NCBI RefSeq assembly: GCF_025426255.1
Contig: NZ_CP104861.1
Coordinates: 1,550,001 to 1,614,000 of the forward strand
Direction of reading: 5' to 3'
DNA: 64,000 bases
Source: Pseudomonas fragi
GTDB lineage: Bacteria > Pseudomonadota > Gammaproteobacteria > Pseudomonadales > Pseudomonadaceae
Shown here: piece by piece, positions 9,547 to 17,372 of the stretch
Numbering within the stretch: position 1 is the first letter of the stretch
Layout: every line of letters starts with the position of its first letter
Position numbers and translations under genes: made by a program
Notes under the pieces: model-generated
What the model saw: only the letters and a program-made list of their open reading frames with translations
The model's database searches: none
What the model was told of the DNA's origin: nothing

Positions 9547-10683
9547 TTACTGCTCGGCATTACGCGTATGCCGGTACGCGCTCACCGCGTCATACACCGC
9601 TTTGCGCAAACGGTTGATCCCGCCTATCGGCCGATGCTCTTCAATCCCGTGCCACGGGCTGAACGACAGGTTGTCACACGTTAGATTCTGACTTGGGGTG
9701 TCGAAGTCTTGAGGGGCAATCTTGACTCGTGCCACGGTCTCGAAGGGCGCGTCAGACTCTTTCCACTCGATACTGGTGTCTTCGATCGGCATAAAGCGAT
9801 TGGCGTTCTGACGCTGGATTTGCAGCACAAAACAGGCCGGTACTCGGTCCGTGGACAGTTGCTGGTTCAAGGCGTTGCGCAAAAAGTTGGGCAGCGCCTC
9901 GTTCTGCTTGGGCAAGTTATACGCCGGGCAACTGTCGGGGTCAGGGGCTACCCGGTATTTGGCATTGGCCGTGCCGAACTTGTAAGGCGATACCGAAAAG
10001 TAGGTGGTTTGAGTTGGGCTGGCCGGAGCCGGTGCCAATGTGGCCAGGGCAATAAACAAATGACGGACTTGCCAACTGCGCGGGTCCCATGACGGGAAGA
10101 ACGCTGCGATCTTTTTGCCATCGGCCTGGGCCGCGATGTTCTGACGATATTCGGCAACATCGCTGACAAAGAAGTTGGGGTGGTTGAACATCACAAAGTC
10201 CTGTTCGTGACGGCCTTGCTGGCTCGGCAACAGTTGAGCCCCCGGCACGTCGAGCAACTTGATCGCCATGCCACGGGCATCGCGGATGCTGTCGAATTGC
10301 GGGTAAGCGTTGCCATTGGACAGGCGCATCACGGCTTGCCAGGTTTTGCCTGGGGTGGCAAACACGCCTTCGCGCAAAGTCGGGTCCAGGTCATCCAGCA
10401 CCTGGACTTGCGCCTTGACGCAGCCATGAGCCTTGGCGTGAGCATCGCGCAGATAGCGGGTGTTCTCGCGATGCTGGTCGACGATCCTGATCGCTGTCTG
10501 GAGGGTGTCCTGGGTCATGGCGGCTTCACCCGCCGGTATCTGCTCCTGAGCCGAGACCGGCCCGCGATGCTGCCAGGCGTACCAGCCTGTAGCAAGCGCC
10601 CAGCCGAGTAACCCCAGGGCAATCAGCAGCAACAGCAACTTGCCCAGCCATTTGCCGAGTCGAAGCCAGAAAGTGGTCAGCAT
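9547..10683 (-). CDS. Membrane-anchored catalase-like haem protein
   Basis: A 378-residue protein with an N-terminal membrane segment (about 12-34) and a shortened catalase core. The distal His is in RDAHAKAHG (His82), the conserved Asn is in the FNHPNFF segment, and the C-terminal INRLRKAVYDA is the likely proximal Tyr region. It lacks the C-terminal domains of true catalases, as do SrpA-like or minimal catalases. The active site probably faces the periplasm. It follows a RoxA-like dihaem cytochrome gene by 43 bases, and this pairing is seen in other Pseudomonas. It may act as a peroxidase or peroxygenase on lipid or organic hydroperoxides rather than as H2O2 catalase. Confidence 0.85.
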   Translation of the reverse strand: MLTTFWLRLGKWLGKLLLLLIALGLLGWALATGWYAWQHRGPVSAQEQIPAGEAAMTQDTLQTAIRIVDQHRENTRYLRDAHAKAHGCVKAQVQVLDDLDPTLREGVFATPGKTWQAVMRLSNGNAYPQFDSIRDARGMAIKLLDVPGAQLLPSQQGRHEQDFVMFNHPNFFVSDVAEYRQNIAAQADGKKIAAFFPSWDPRSWQVRHLFIALATLAPAPASPTQTTYFSVSPYKFGTANAKYRVAPDPDSCPAYNLPKQNEALPNFLRNALNQQLSTDRVPACFVLQIQRQNANRFMPIEDTSIEWKESDAPFETVARVKIAPQDFDTPSQNLTCDNLSFSPWHGIEEHRPIGGINRLRKAVYDAVSAYRHTRNAEQ

Positions 10684-10726
10684 GCAAACATCCTTTTAGC
10701 GAAAGCTTCGGTGTGTTGAAGGCGCT

Positions 10727-12541
10727 TCATTGGTTGGGCAACTGTTGCTCAAGGGGACCGCCGAGCACTTTCAAGTACTCCAGCAGCGCCCAGCGTTCTT
10801 CGGGTTGCAGCAGGCGGCCGATCACCCCATTGCCACGAGGACCGGAGCGGAACTCGTGACCGCTGTTGTGATTGCCGCTGATGCGGGTGTCGAGTACAAA
10901 ACCGCCGTCAAAGGCCTCTGTGCGGTAGCCCAAATGGCGCGGGTCGTACTCAAAGCTGCCGCGATAGAAGGTAGCGTCGCGCTCGGACTGTGGTGACAGC
11001 AGTTGGTACACCGTAGGTACCGAACCGTTGTGCAGGAAGGGTGCCGTGGCCCAGATCCCGTCGAGCGGCCGAGCCTTGTAGGCACGCAACTCCATGACGC
11101 CAATCGGCAGGCCAAAGCCATTGAGGCGATCCTGCTCTTCAGGGCCGATGTTGGCGTCGTGGTAGGCACGCTTTTCAACAAAGGCGGTTACGTAGGCCAA
11201 GCCCTTGGCTACCGACAGTTTGCTCATGTCCAGAGGCGCGTCGGTTTTGGGGAACAAATCCACATTCATTCCGGCCAGTTCGGCGGGGTCCCATTGCAAT
11301 GCGCTCAGGTCGTAACGGTTGTCGGCGATGTTATTCGCGGTATTGGGATCGGTGCCAATCACCTCGACCGGCAGCATTTTGAGTTGCTTGACCCATCGCC
11401 CGTTTTCTTCAACCACAGGCGGCACGTGACACCCGGCGCAATTTTCGCTGAATAGCGCGCGACCTTTGGCGGCCAGAGGGCGATCGACCGGGCCGAACAG
11501 ATCTTCGGGCCAGACCGGGGGCTTGAGTTTTTGCAGGGTTTCTTCGATCAGGTGCAGGTCATTGACCCGGACACTCGACGGATAACGAGCATCGCCTTGC
11601 AGTGGCTGACCATGGGGGTCGAAAAAGTTCAGGGTGGCGCCAACGCCAAGCGCTTCGCCAATGTTGCGTGCCATCGGCTGCTTGGCCGAGCCGGTCCACT
11701 GCACCCAGTCAAACGTCCACATATCCCACAGGTGTGGATAGTCTACCGGAGCGTTGGCCACACGGTAGTTGGCGGGGGAAATTGCATCGCCGAAGCTGGC
11801 GTTGGCAATACGCCCAAATGCATCGGTGCGGCCAGGGCCTTCTAGCGTCGGATAGAGGCCGCGATGGGTATCGTTCCAGGCCACACTCAGGAAGTTGTCC
11901 AGCGACGCCTTGAAGTCCTTGCGCAGCTGCTGGTGTTGCGCATCGTATTGATCGCCCAGCACCGTGCGGGCGAAACGCTCGAATTTCCACGGGTTGTAAT
12001 AAGTCGCTGCAAGGCTGGCTACCAGCGCCTGGCCAAAACTGCCGCCGCGCAAGGTAGGTACGCTGGATGGCAGCACGTGCTGTGCCGGGGCGCCGTCAAT
12101 GCGCAGTGCCTGGCCTTTGAACCGCAACTCGCCGGTGTGACAGGCTGCGCAGGTGATATCCAGGTACTCCACGGTGCTGCCAGGGTTCTGGTGACGAGTA
12201 AAACCCACTGGCAAATTGGCCGGGTTGGCGGCACTGGCCTGTTGCTGGGGGGCAACCAGAAAGCCAAAGCGCGCCAAATACTCGGGCGCTGCGAAAGGCT
12301 GCTTTGAAAAAGGCAGCTCCAGGGCGCTGAACCAGTCGTAATGCAGGCCTTTAACCTGTGTGCCCTGAGGGGTGTAGTAATAAGTTTGACGGTCAGCAGG
12401 GCTCCACTGGTCAAGATAGTGCAGTTGCTGCGGGGGTTGGTAGGCAGGCAGCTTCGGGTTGGCAATGAAGTAAATCACCAGGCCAATTCCCAGGGCCAAT
12501 GCCACCAGCAACCCCAGCAAAACACGGTAAAACAGACGCAC
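10727..12541 (-). CDS. RoxA-like dihaem cytochrome c (cytochrome c peroxidase superfamily)
   Basis: A 604-residue protein starting at GTG 12541, chosen for AAGGAG seven bases upstream; a longer TTG frame exists. Residues 9-27 form a membrane anchor. Two haem c sites, CAACH at 131-135 and CAGCH at 368-372, are in the wide spacing of the rubber oxygenase RoxA/MauG group. FDWVQWTGSAKQP and MARNIGEALGVG are typical of this branch. It probably works in the periplasm. The downstream catalase-like gene suggests a two-component peroxide- or oxygen-dependent oxidation pathway. The substrate is unknown and rubber is not implied. Confidence 0.85.
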   Translation of the reverse strand: MRLFYRVLLGLLVALALGIGLVIYFIANPKLPAYQPPQQLHYLDQWSPADRQTYYYTPQGTQVKGLHYDWFSALELPFSKQPFAAPEYLARFGFLVAPQQQASAANPANLPVGFTRHQNPGSTVEYLDITCAACHTGELRFKGQALRIDGAPAQHVLPSSVPTLRGGSFGQALVASLAATYYNPWKFERFARTVLGDQYDAQHQQLRKDFKASLDNFLSVAWNDTHRGLYPTLEGPGRTDAFGRIANASFGDAISPANYRVANAPVDYPHLWDMWTFDWVQWTGSAKQPMARNIGEALGVGATLNFFDPHGQPLQGDARYPSSVRVNDLHLIEETLQKLKPPVWPEDLFGPVDRPLAAKGRALFSENCAGCHVPPVVEENGRWVKQLKMLPVEVIGTDPNTANNIADNRYDLSALQWDPAELAGMNVDLFPKTDAPLDMSKLSVAKGLAYVTAFVEKRAYHDANIGPEEQDRLNGFGLPIGVMELRAYKARPLDGIWATAPFLHNGSVPTVYQLLSPQSERDATFYRGSFEYDPRHLGYRTEAFDGGFVLDTRISGNHNSGHEFRSGPRGNGVIGRLLQPEERWALLEYLKVLGGPLEQQLPNQ

Positions 12542-12809
12542 AATAACGCTCCTTGTAAGAATATTTACAGCCTTATGCCTCAGGTGTGGCCTGGCATCAA
12601 GCAATCATGGGGTGGCACTGTCAGGTTTGGCAGGTTCTCAGATGTGTAAATAAAAGTTGCGGCTATTATGAATTCTTCCGAGAACACCGTTCCGGCGGTG
12701 AACTTATCCATGATTTGTCTCTCTTAACCCGGTAGCCATTGGTCGCGGCCGCCTGATAAGCTCGCGGCTTTATTCGATTGCCCATTTGGCGCATGAACAA
12801 GGAAATAGC

Positions 12810-13529
12810 ATGAAACAGCATCGGTTGGCGGCAGCTGTGGCCCTGGTAAGTCTGGTACTGGCGGGTTGTGATTCGCAGACCAGCGTAGAGCTGAAAACCC
12901 CTGCGCAAAAAGCCTCGTACGGCATCGGCCTGAACATGGGCAAAAGCCTGGCTCAGGAAGGCATGGATGACCTTGATTCCAAGGCTGTAGCCCAGGGCAT
13001 CGAAGATGCCGTCGGCAAGAAAGAGCAAAAGCTCAAGGACGATGAACTGATCGAAGCGTTCGCAGCACTGCAAAAGCGTGCGGAAGAGCGTCTGACCAAA
13101 ATGAGTGAAGAAGCCTCTACTGCAGGCAAAAAATTCCTCGAAGAAAATGCCAAGAAAGCTGGTGTTGTCACTACCGCTTCTGGCTTGCAGTACGAAGTAA
13201 TCAAGAAAGCCGATGGTCCTCAGCCTAAAGCTACCGACGTGGTGACTGTTCACTACGAAGGCAAACTGATTGATGGCAAGGTGTTCGACAGCTCGGTAGA
13301 GCGTGGTAGCCCGATTGATCTGCCGGTTAGCGGTGTAATCCCGGGTTGGGTTGAAGGCCTGCAACTGATGCACGTTGGCGAGAAGTACAAGCTGTACATC
13401 CCAAGCGAGCTGGCTTACGGCGCACAAAGCCCAAGCCCGTCGATCCCGGCCAATTCGGTACTGGTATTCGACCTGGAACTGCTGGGCATCAAAGATCCTG
13501 CCAAAGCAGAGCAAGACGCTGCCCAATAA
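12810..13529 (+). CDS. FKBP-type peptidyl-prolyl cis-trans isomerase, lipoprotein (FkpA/Mip type)
   Basis: A 239-residue envelope folding factor. The ATG at 12810 follows AAGGAA. The signal peptide ends in lipobox LAGC at 17-20, so it is a lipoprotein. The N-terminal helical dimerisation region (to about 120) precedes the FKBP domain, seen as VTVHYEGKLIDGKVFDSS, VIPGWVEGLQLM and IPSELAYG. It catalyses proline isomerisation and acts as a chaperone for exported proteins. A clear terminator follows. Confidence 0.93.
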   Translation: MKQHRLAAAVALVSLVLAGCDSQTSVELKTPAQKASYGIGLNMGKSLAQEGMDDLDSKAVAQGIEDAVGKKEQKLKDDELIEAFAALQKRAEERLTKMSEEASTAGKKFLEENAKKAGVVTTASGLQYEVIKKADGPQPKATDVVTVHYEGKLIDGKVFDSSVERGSPIDLPVSGVIPGWVEGLQLMHVGEKYKLYIPSELAYGAQSPSPSIPANSVLVFDLELLGIKDPAKAEQDAAQ

Positions 13530-13545
13530 GCAGTTTTTTGTACGC

Positions 13546-13572
13546 ACAACGCCCCGTCTCGACGGGGCGTTG
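13546..13572 (+). terminator. Intrinsic terminator after the FKBP gene
   Basis: The hairpin CAACGCCCCGTC / GACGGGGCGTTG with a two- to three-base loop begins 17 bases after the stop. The T-tract is short, but the stem is strong. Confidence 0.75.
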
Positions 13573-13628
13573 TCGTATCTGTAGTCCGAGTCGAATTTTT
13601 GTAAGTTCTGTCCTACAAAACTCAAAAT

Positions 13629-13736
13629 GTCCCATAAGTTCCCTTGGCTAGTGGTTGCTGACTGCCAAGTCAATGAATTTATGGGTTTTTTTATGTGTGT
13701 AAAAAACGCCCGATCTGACTACAAGCCTTATGGGAC
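13629..13736 (+). ncRNA. Structured RNA candidate with alternative pairings (terminator / anti-terminator form)
   Basis: CCCATAA at 13631-13637 can pair with TTATGGG at 13679-13685. The inner stem CTTGGC/GCCAAG stabilises the loop, and the helix is followed directly by seven T at 13686-13692, as in an intrinsic terminator. The same strand, extended to GTCCCATAAG (13629-13638), is also a perfect 10-base complement of CTTATGGGAC at 13727-13736. The two helices exclude each other. It could be a small RNA with its own terminator or an attenuating leader. No promoter was established. Confidence 0.4.
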
Positions 13737-13773
13737 GGGCCTTTCAGCCATGAAAAACAGCTCTGTTCACAAG

Positions 13774-13798
13774 GTTATCCACAATTTGTGTGGATAAC
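13774..13798. promoter_or_regulatory. Inverted pair of perfect DnaA boxes
   Basis: GTTATCCACA and TGTGGATAAC form a perfect 10-base inverted repeat with a five-base spacer. Each arm contains the consensus DnaA box TTATCCACA. A one-mismatch box TTTTCCACT lies at 13829-13837. The site is about 75 bases upstream of the likely -35 of the XRE operon. It may bind DnaA or simply be a palindromic operator. Confidence 0.5.
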
Positions 13799-13871
13799 AT
13801 TTGCCGATCAACGTGCTGTTTTGGGGCGTTTTCCACTAATCGCCTATTTGAGATCAAAAACTCCCGAGCCC

Positions 13872-13900
13872 TTGGTAGCTGTTAGGATTAGGCTTATAGG
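13872..13900 (+). promoter_or_regulatory. Candidate sigma70 promoter of the XRE operon
   Basis: TTGGTA at 13872-13877, a 17-base spacer and TATAGG at 13895-13900 lie about 45 bases upstream of the XRE start. Confidence 0.45.
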
Positions 13901-13945
13901 GAAAGTTCCGACTCGAGCTATATAAAAGTCTGACGGGGTTTAGTA

Positions 13946-14287
13946 ATGGATCTTCAAATTATCAAGCGCAATGGCGAGCCCGAATACGCAGTTCTCTCAT
14001 GGGAAAGCTATCAGGCTCTGCTCAAGGCTGCAGGTATCAAGGAGCCGGCACCAGCACCAGCACCGGATGTGCAGCCGGCAGTTCCCGAGCAGGTTCTGCT
14101 CGGGCTCGATCAATTGCGCGTTCTGCGCGAGAACAAGGGCCTGGCCCTTGAGGCGCTGGCGCGCACAGTAGGCATCAGTGCGTCGTATCTGGGAATGATC
14201 GAATCCGGGGAGCGTCTTCCGGATCTCGCTATTCGTCGCAGCTTGGCCTGGGAACTGGGTATCGCAGGTTGGAGGGAAGCATCATGA
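13946..14287 (+). CDS. XRE-family HTH regulator with antitoxin-like N-terminus
   Basis: A 113-residue DNA-binding protein. The C-terminal half (about 54-108) is an XRE/Cro helix-turn-helix (LDQLRVLRENKGLALEALA, VGISASYLGMIESGERLP). The first 30 residues (QIIKRNGEPEYAVLSWESYQALL) resemble the PHD/YefM antitoxin N-terminus, a mix used by some type II antitoxins. A Pro/Ala-rich linker joins the two. The stop overlaps the next ATG (ATGA), so it is coupled to the unknown protein. It is probably autoregulatory. No classical toxin domain is recognised downstream. Confidence 0.8.
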   Translation: MDLQIIKRNGEPEYAVLSWESYQALLKAAGIKEPAPAPAPDVQPAVPEQVLLGLDQLRVLRENKGLALEALARTVGISASYLGMIESGERLPDLAIRRSLAWELGIAGWREAS

Positions 14288-14652
14288 GCGTTCGCATCAG
14301 TCGGCAACACTGGGACGGGTTGTTGGCTGAGCTCGATCAGGCGCGTCGACAGCGCCATTTGCTGACGTACCGTGCGTTGTTGGAGCGGTTGCAATTGCCG
14401 AGCCCGGCCATGTTGACCTTGACCGCAGCACTTGAGCATCTGGCGGCAATGGATGCCAAGGCCGAACAACCATTGCGCAGTTCGCTGGTGATCAGCCAGG
14501 GCGCAAGCCGTCTGCCACGTACCGGTTTTTTTGAATGCGCAGAGCGACTTGGACGCTTTCCCGGCCCGCCGGATGGCATTGCTGCCGCGTCGTGGCATGC
14601 CTCTGAGGTCGTACGGGTGTTTGAGTACGCTTACGAGCACGAGGAAGCTTGA
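14284..14652 (+). CDS. Conserved protein of unknown function in the XRE operon
   Basis: A 122-residue acidic, soluble protein that I do not recognise as a named family. It begins at ATG 14284, overlapping the regulator stop by four bases. The N-terminal half is predicted helical (WDGLLAELDQARRQRHLLTYRALLERL). The middle PLRSSLVISQGASRLPRTGF followed by FECAERLGRF resembles a motif that recurs in bacterial hypothetical proteins, with a hydrophobic strand, then P-x-x-G-F-F-E and a helix. No membrane segment or signal peptide is present. Overlap with the regulator makes a functional pairing likely. Toxin-like activity is possible but unsupported. Confidence 0.75.
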   Translation: MSVRISRQHWDGLLAELDQARRQRHLLTYRALLERLQLPSPAMLTLTAALEHLAAMDAKAEQPLRSSLVISQGASRLPRTGFFECAERLGRFPGPPDGIAAASWHASEVVRVFEYAYEHEEA

Positions 14653-15060
14653 GTGCTCTGGCGATTTAAAGCGCGCTTGAGCTACTGGCTGGCGCGCAAG
14701 TTGTTTCACTGGTCCTGGTGTGTCCGCCAACCGCGTATCTGGCGCTGGATGGAAGGACAGTTCTCGCGCATGGCCAACCTGGGGGATACCCGCGCCCAAA
14801 GCTTCTATGGGCATATCCTGGCCTTTCGCGGTCAAGGATTGGGGGCAAAGGAGGAGGGCGTGCGTTTGTTGCGCCTGGCAGCGTTGAGCGGCGATGCGAA
14901 GGCCGCATACCAAGTGGGTGTTTTCTGCCTGGCAGGTTCGCTCGGCAAAGCGCCTGATGCAGTCGAGGCTGCACGCTGGTGGACGATGGCGGTAAAAGCC
15001 GGGCACCCGTTGGCAGCACATAAGCTGGAGATGTTGAATGAGCAGGGTGGTTCGCGATAG
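14653..15060 (+). CDS. Sel1-repeat protein
   Basis: A 135-residue protein starting at GTG 14653 immediately after the previous TGA (TGAGTG). It carries an N-terminal basic, Trp-rich helix, then about two Sel1/TPR-like repeats, seen as LGDTRAQSFYGHILAFRG and GDAKAAYQVGVFCLAGSLGK, and the partial AGHPLAAHKLEML. Sel1 repeats form helical scaffolds for protein binding. It is the third gene of the XRE operon. The start could also be a later in-frame codon, but spacing supports GTG. Function unknown. Confidence 0.78.
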   Translation: MLWRFKARLSYWLARKLFHWSWCVRQPRIWRWMEGQFSRMANLGDTRAQSFYGHILAFRGQGLGAKEEGVRLLRLAALSGDAKAAYQVGVFCLAGSLGKAPDAVEAARWWTMAVKAGHPLAAHKLEMLNEQGGSR

Positions 15061-15101
15061 CAGGCCGACCCGTAACTGCCCTGGCATTACCCATCGCCAA
15101 T

Positions 15102-15138
15102 AAAAAGGGCGGGCGCATTACGCGGCCCGCCCTTTTTT
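15102..15138. terminator. Bidirectional terminator between the Sel1 gene and prc
   Basis: GGGCGGGC at 15107-15114 pairs with GCCCGCCC at 15125-15132. It is flanked by five A and six T, so it can stop transcripts from both converging genes. Confidence 0.85.
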
Positions 15139-15151
15139 ACATCGGCTGGAA

Positions 15152-17233
15152 TTACTTCTTGGCAACCTGCGAGCTGAGCTTGAGGTAGTCCAGCAGAATC
15201 CGCCCGGTTTCACTCAGGTAGGCGTCATCTTCCGGTTTGGTCTTTTCAGGTTCGACCGGCAATGCATCTTCGTCTTCTTTCTTCATTTCCTTGAGCGGTG
15301 CTTCGCCTTTGGCCTGACGACGGGCGTTTTCCATCACCAACTGCTTGGCGTCGATGTCGGCGTGTTGTGCGCGACGTTCCGCTTCGTTGAGGCTGACGGT
15401 TTTCTCGGTCATCAGTTTTTCGGCGAGGGCCAACTTGTCGCGGATAAAGATGAACTCGGCATCTTTGGCAACTCGTGCGTCATGCTCGGCTTTCAGCTGA
15501 TTGATGAAAGGCTTGAACGGATCGACAGCAGGCTTGATGGCAGGACGGATGGTGTCCCACGGCATGGCTTCAGGCAGTGCGCTCTCGCCGATTTCCTTGG
15601 TGTCGATGATCGACGGGAAAGCGACATCGGGCAGTACGCCCTGATGCTGGGTGCTCTGACCGGATACCCGGTAGAACTTGGCCAGGGTCAGTTTCAGTTC
15701 GCCATGATTCAGCGGCTGGATGGTTTGCACCGTCCCTTTGCCGAAGGTCTGGCCGCCAATGATCAGCGCACGATGGTAATCCTGCATGGCACCGGCAAAA
15801 ATCTCCGAGGCTGAAGCCGACAGGCGATTGACCAGCAACGCCATCGGGCCTTTGTAGAACGCGCCCGGGTTTTCGTCTTCAAGAACGTCGACCTTACCGT
15901 CGGCGTTACGCACCAGAACGGTTGGGCCCTTGTCGATAAACAGGCTGGTCAGTTCGGTGGCTTCCTGCAACGAACCGCCGCCGTTGTTGCGCAGGTCGAT
16001 GATCACGCCATCGACTTTTTCTTTCTGCAACTCGGTCAGCAGTTTTTTGACGTCGCGGGTGGTGCTCTTGTAGTTCGGGTCGCCTGCACGGAACGCTTTG
16101 AAGTCCAGGTAGAACGCCGGGATTTCAATCACGCCGAGCTTGTAGTCCTTGCCATCCTGTTTCAGGTTGAGAATAGACTTTTTCGCGGCCTGCTCTTCAA
16201 GCTTCACCGCTTCGCGGGTGATGGACACGATCTTGCTGGTCTGGTCGTTAGGCGCGTTGCTCGCTGGAATCACTTCCAGGCGCACCACAGAGCCTTTAGG
16301 GCCACGAATCAGTTTGACCACTTCGTCCAGACGCCAGCCGATTACGTCGACCATCTCTTTATCGCCTTGGGCGACACCGATGATCTTGTCCGCCGGAGCG
16401 ACCTGTTTGGTCTTGTCGGCCGGGCCTGCGGGCACCAGACGGACAATTTTCACCTGGTCGTTATCGCTCTGCAACACGGCGCCAATGCCTTCCAGCGACA
16501 GGCTCATGTTGATGTCGAAGTTTTCCGCGTTATCTGGCGACAGATAGTTGGTGTGCGGATCGTAAGACATGGCGAAGGTGTTGATGTACGCCTGGAAGAT
16601 ATCTTCGCTGCGGGTCTGATCGAGGCGCGCCAGTTGATTCTTGTAGCGCTTGGTCAGCAGTTCCTGAATTTTCGCAGGCTCCTTGCCGGCAATCTTCAGA
16701 CGCAGGACTTCGTCCTTGATGCGTTTGCGCCACAGATCATTGAGCTCGGCTTCGGACTTGAGCCATGGAGCTTCCTTGCGGTCGATCTCCAGGCTTTCCT
16801 TGGCTTTAAAGTCCAACGAATCAACGCCTTTGTTCAACTCGGCAAGGGCGAAGTCCAGACGCGACTTGACGCGATCCAGATAGCGCTTGTAGATGATGAA
16901 ACCGGGGTTGAGGTCGCCGCTTTTGAGGAAGTCGTCAAACTTGTACTTCCACTTGTCAAATTCGGCAATGTCGCTTGCCAGAAAGTAACTGCGCGAAGGG
17001 TCCAGCAGCTTCAAGTAGCTGTCATAGATGATCGCCGAGCGGGCGTCATCCAGTGGCGGCTTGCTGTAATGATGGCGCTTGAGCAGCTCAACAACGTTAA
17101 GACTGGCAATTACCTCATCACGATCGGGCTGAAGGTTATCCCAACTGTTAGCGGCAAACGTATTGGCCGAAAACGGCAAAACGCCTAAGCCAATGAATAG
17201 GGCAAGTGCGGTGCTAGGGAATAAATGCTTCAT
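15152..17233 (-). CDS. prc: Tail-specific (C-terminal processing) protease Prc/Tsp
   Basis: A periplasmic serine protease that degrades proteins by their C-terminal tails; 693 residues from ATG 17233 (MKHLFPS, signal peptide ending TFA-A). ATG 17266 would add 11 residues; neither start has a strong ribosome site. The PDZ domain lies around 235-320 and the S41 catalytic core follows. Matching Escherichia coli Tsp, the Ser/Lys pair is Ser474 (in RLSASASEIF) and Lys499 (in TFGKGTVQ), with Asp485. In Pseudomonas it takes part in envelope stress and anti-sigma MucA processing. It diverges from the quinone oxidoreductase gene. Confidence 0.95.
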   Translation of the reverse strand: MKHLFPSTALALFIGLGVLPFSANTFAANSWDNLQPDRDEVIASLNVVELLKRHHYSKPPLDDARSAIIYDSYLKLLDPSRSYFLASDIAEFDKWKYKFDDFLKSGDLNPGFIIYKRYLDRVKSRLDFALAELNKGVDSLDFKAKESLEIDRKEAPWLKSEAELNDLWRKRIKDEVLRLKIAGKEPAKIQELLTKRYKNQLARLDQTRSEDIFQAYINTFAMSYDPHTNYLSPDNAENFDINMSLSLEGIGAVLQSDNDQVKIVRLVPAGPADKTKQVAPADKIIGVAQGDKEMVDVIGWRLDEVVKLIRGPKGSVVRLEVIPASNAPNDQTSKIVSITREAVKLEEQAAKKSILNLKQDGKDYKLGVIEIPAFYLDFKAFRAGDPNYKSTTRDVKKLLTELQKEKVDGVIIDLRNNGGGSLQEATELTSLFIDKGPTVLVRNADGKVDVLEDENPGAFYKGPMALLVNRLSASASEIFAGAMQDYHRALIIGGQTFGKGTVQTIQPLNHGELKLTLAKFYRVSGQSTQHQGVLPDVAFPSIIDTKEIGESALPEAMPWDTIRPAIKPAVDPFKPFINQLKAEHDARVAKDAEFIFIRDKLALAEKLMTEKTVSLNEAERRAQHADIDAKQLVMENARRQAKGEAPLKEMKKEDEDALPVEPEKTKPEDDAYLSETGRILLDYLKLSSQVAKK

Positions 17234-17315
17234 GCTGATTCGACGCGGGGGCAATTGATAACGCATATTAGGCCGTCTTTGAAGTCGCCGGTTCCATCAA
17301 GGACCGGTCGCATAA

Positions 17316-17346
17316 TGCAAAAAGCCCGGTGCTATAGCGCCGGGCT
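17316..17346 (-). terminator. Hairpin with T-tract on the minus strand ahead of prc
   Basis: AGCCCGGTGC at 17323-17332 pairs across a TATA loop with GCGCCGGGCT at 17337-17346. On the minus strand it is followed by TTTTT. It lies in the divergent region, pointing toward prc, and forms a leader hairpin for the plus-strand gene. Confidence 0.5.
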
Positions 17347-17372
17347 CAGTCCAGACTCACTATGGAGGCACT

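Larger units (their letters stand above)
13530..13945. other. 416-base gap with hairpins, twin DnaA boxes and the XRE-operon promoter
   Basis: No convincing gene. It holds, in order: the FKBP terminator (13546); a small inverted repeat TTTTGTA/TACAAAA (13597-13620); a two-part stem-loop ending in seven T (13631-13692); a second copy of the stem strand (13727-13736); an inverted pair of perfect DnaA-box sequences (13774-13798); and a likely sigma70 promoter TTGGTA-17-TATAGG (13872-13900). Confidence 0.7.

Noticed and set aside
10727..12541. Classical cytochrome c peroxidase (CcpA)
   Set aside because: The protein is about twice the CcpA length and the two CxxCH sites are about 240 residues apart; it fits the RoxA-like branch better.
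13774..13798. Chromosomal replication origin
   Set aside because: Only two perfect boxes and one near-match, no AT-rich unwinding array and no dnaA, dnaN, rpmH or parAB nearby; a regulatory use is more likely.
14284..14652. Type II toxin of the XRE antitoxin-like gene
   Set aside because: Gene order (regulator first) and overlap fit, but no RelE, HigB, HipA, MazF or Fic features are visible; left as unknown.
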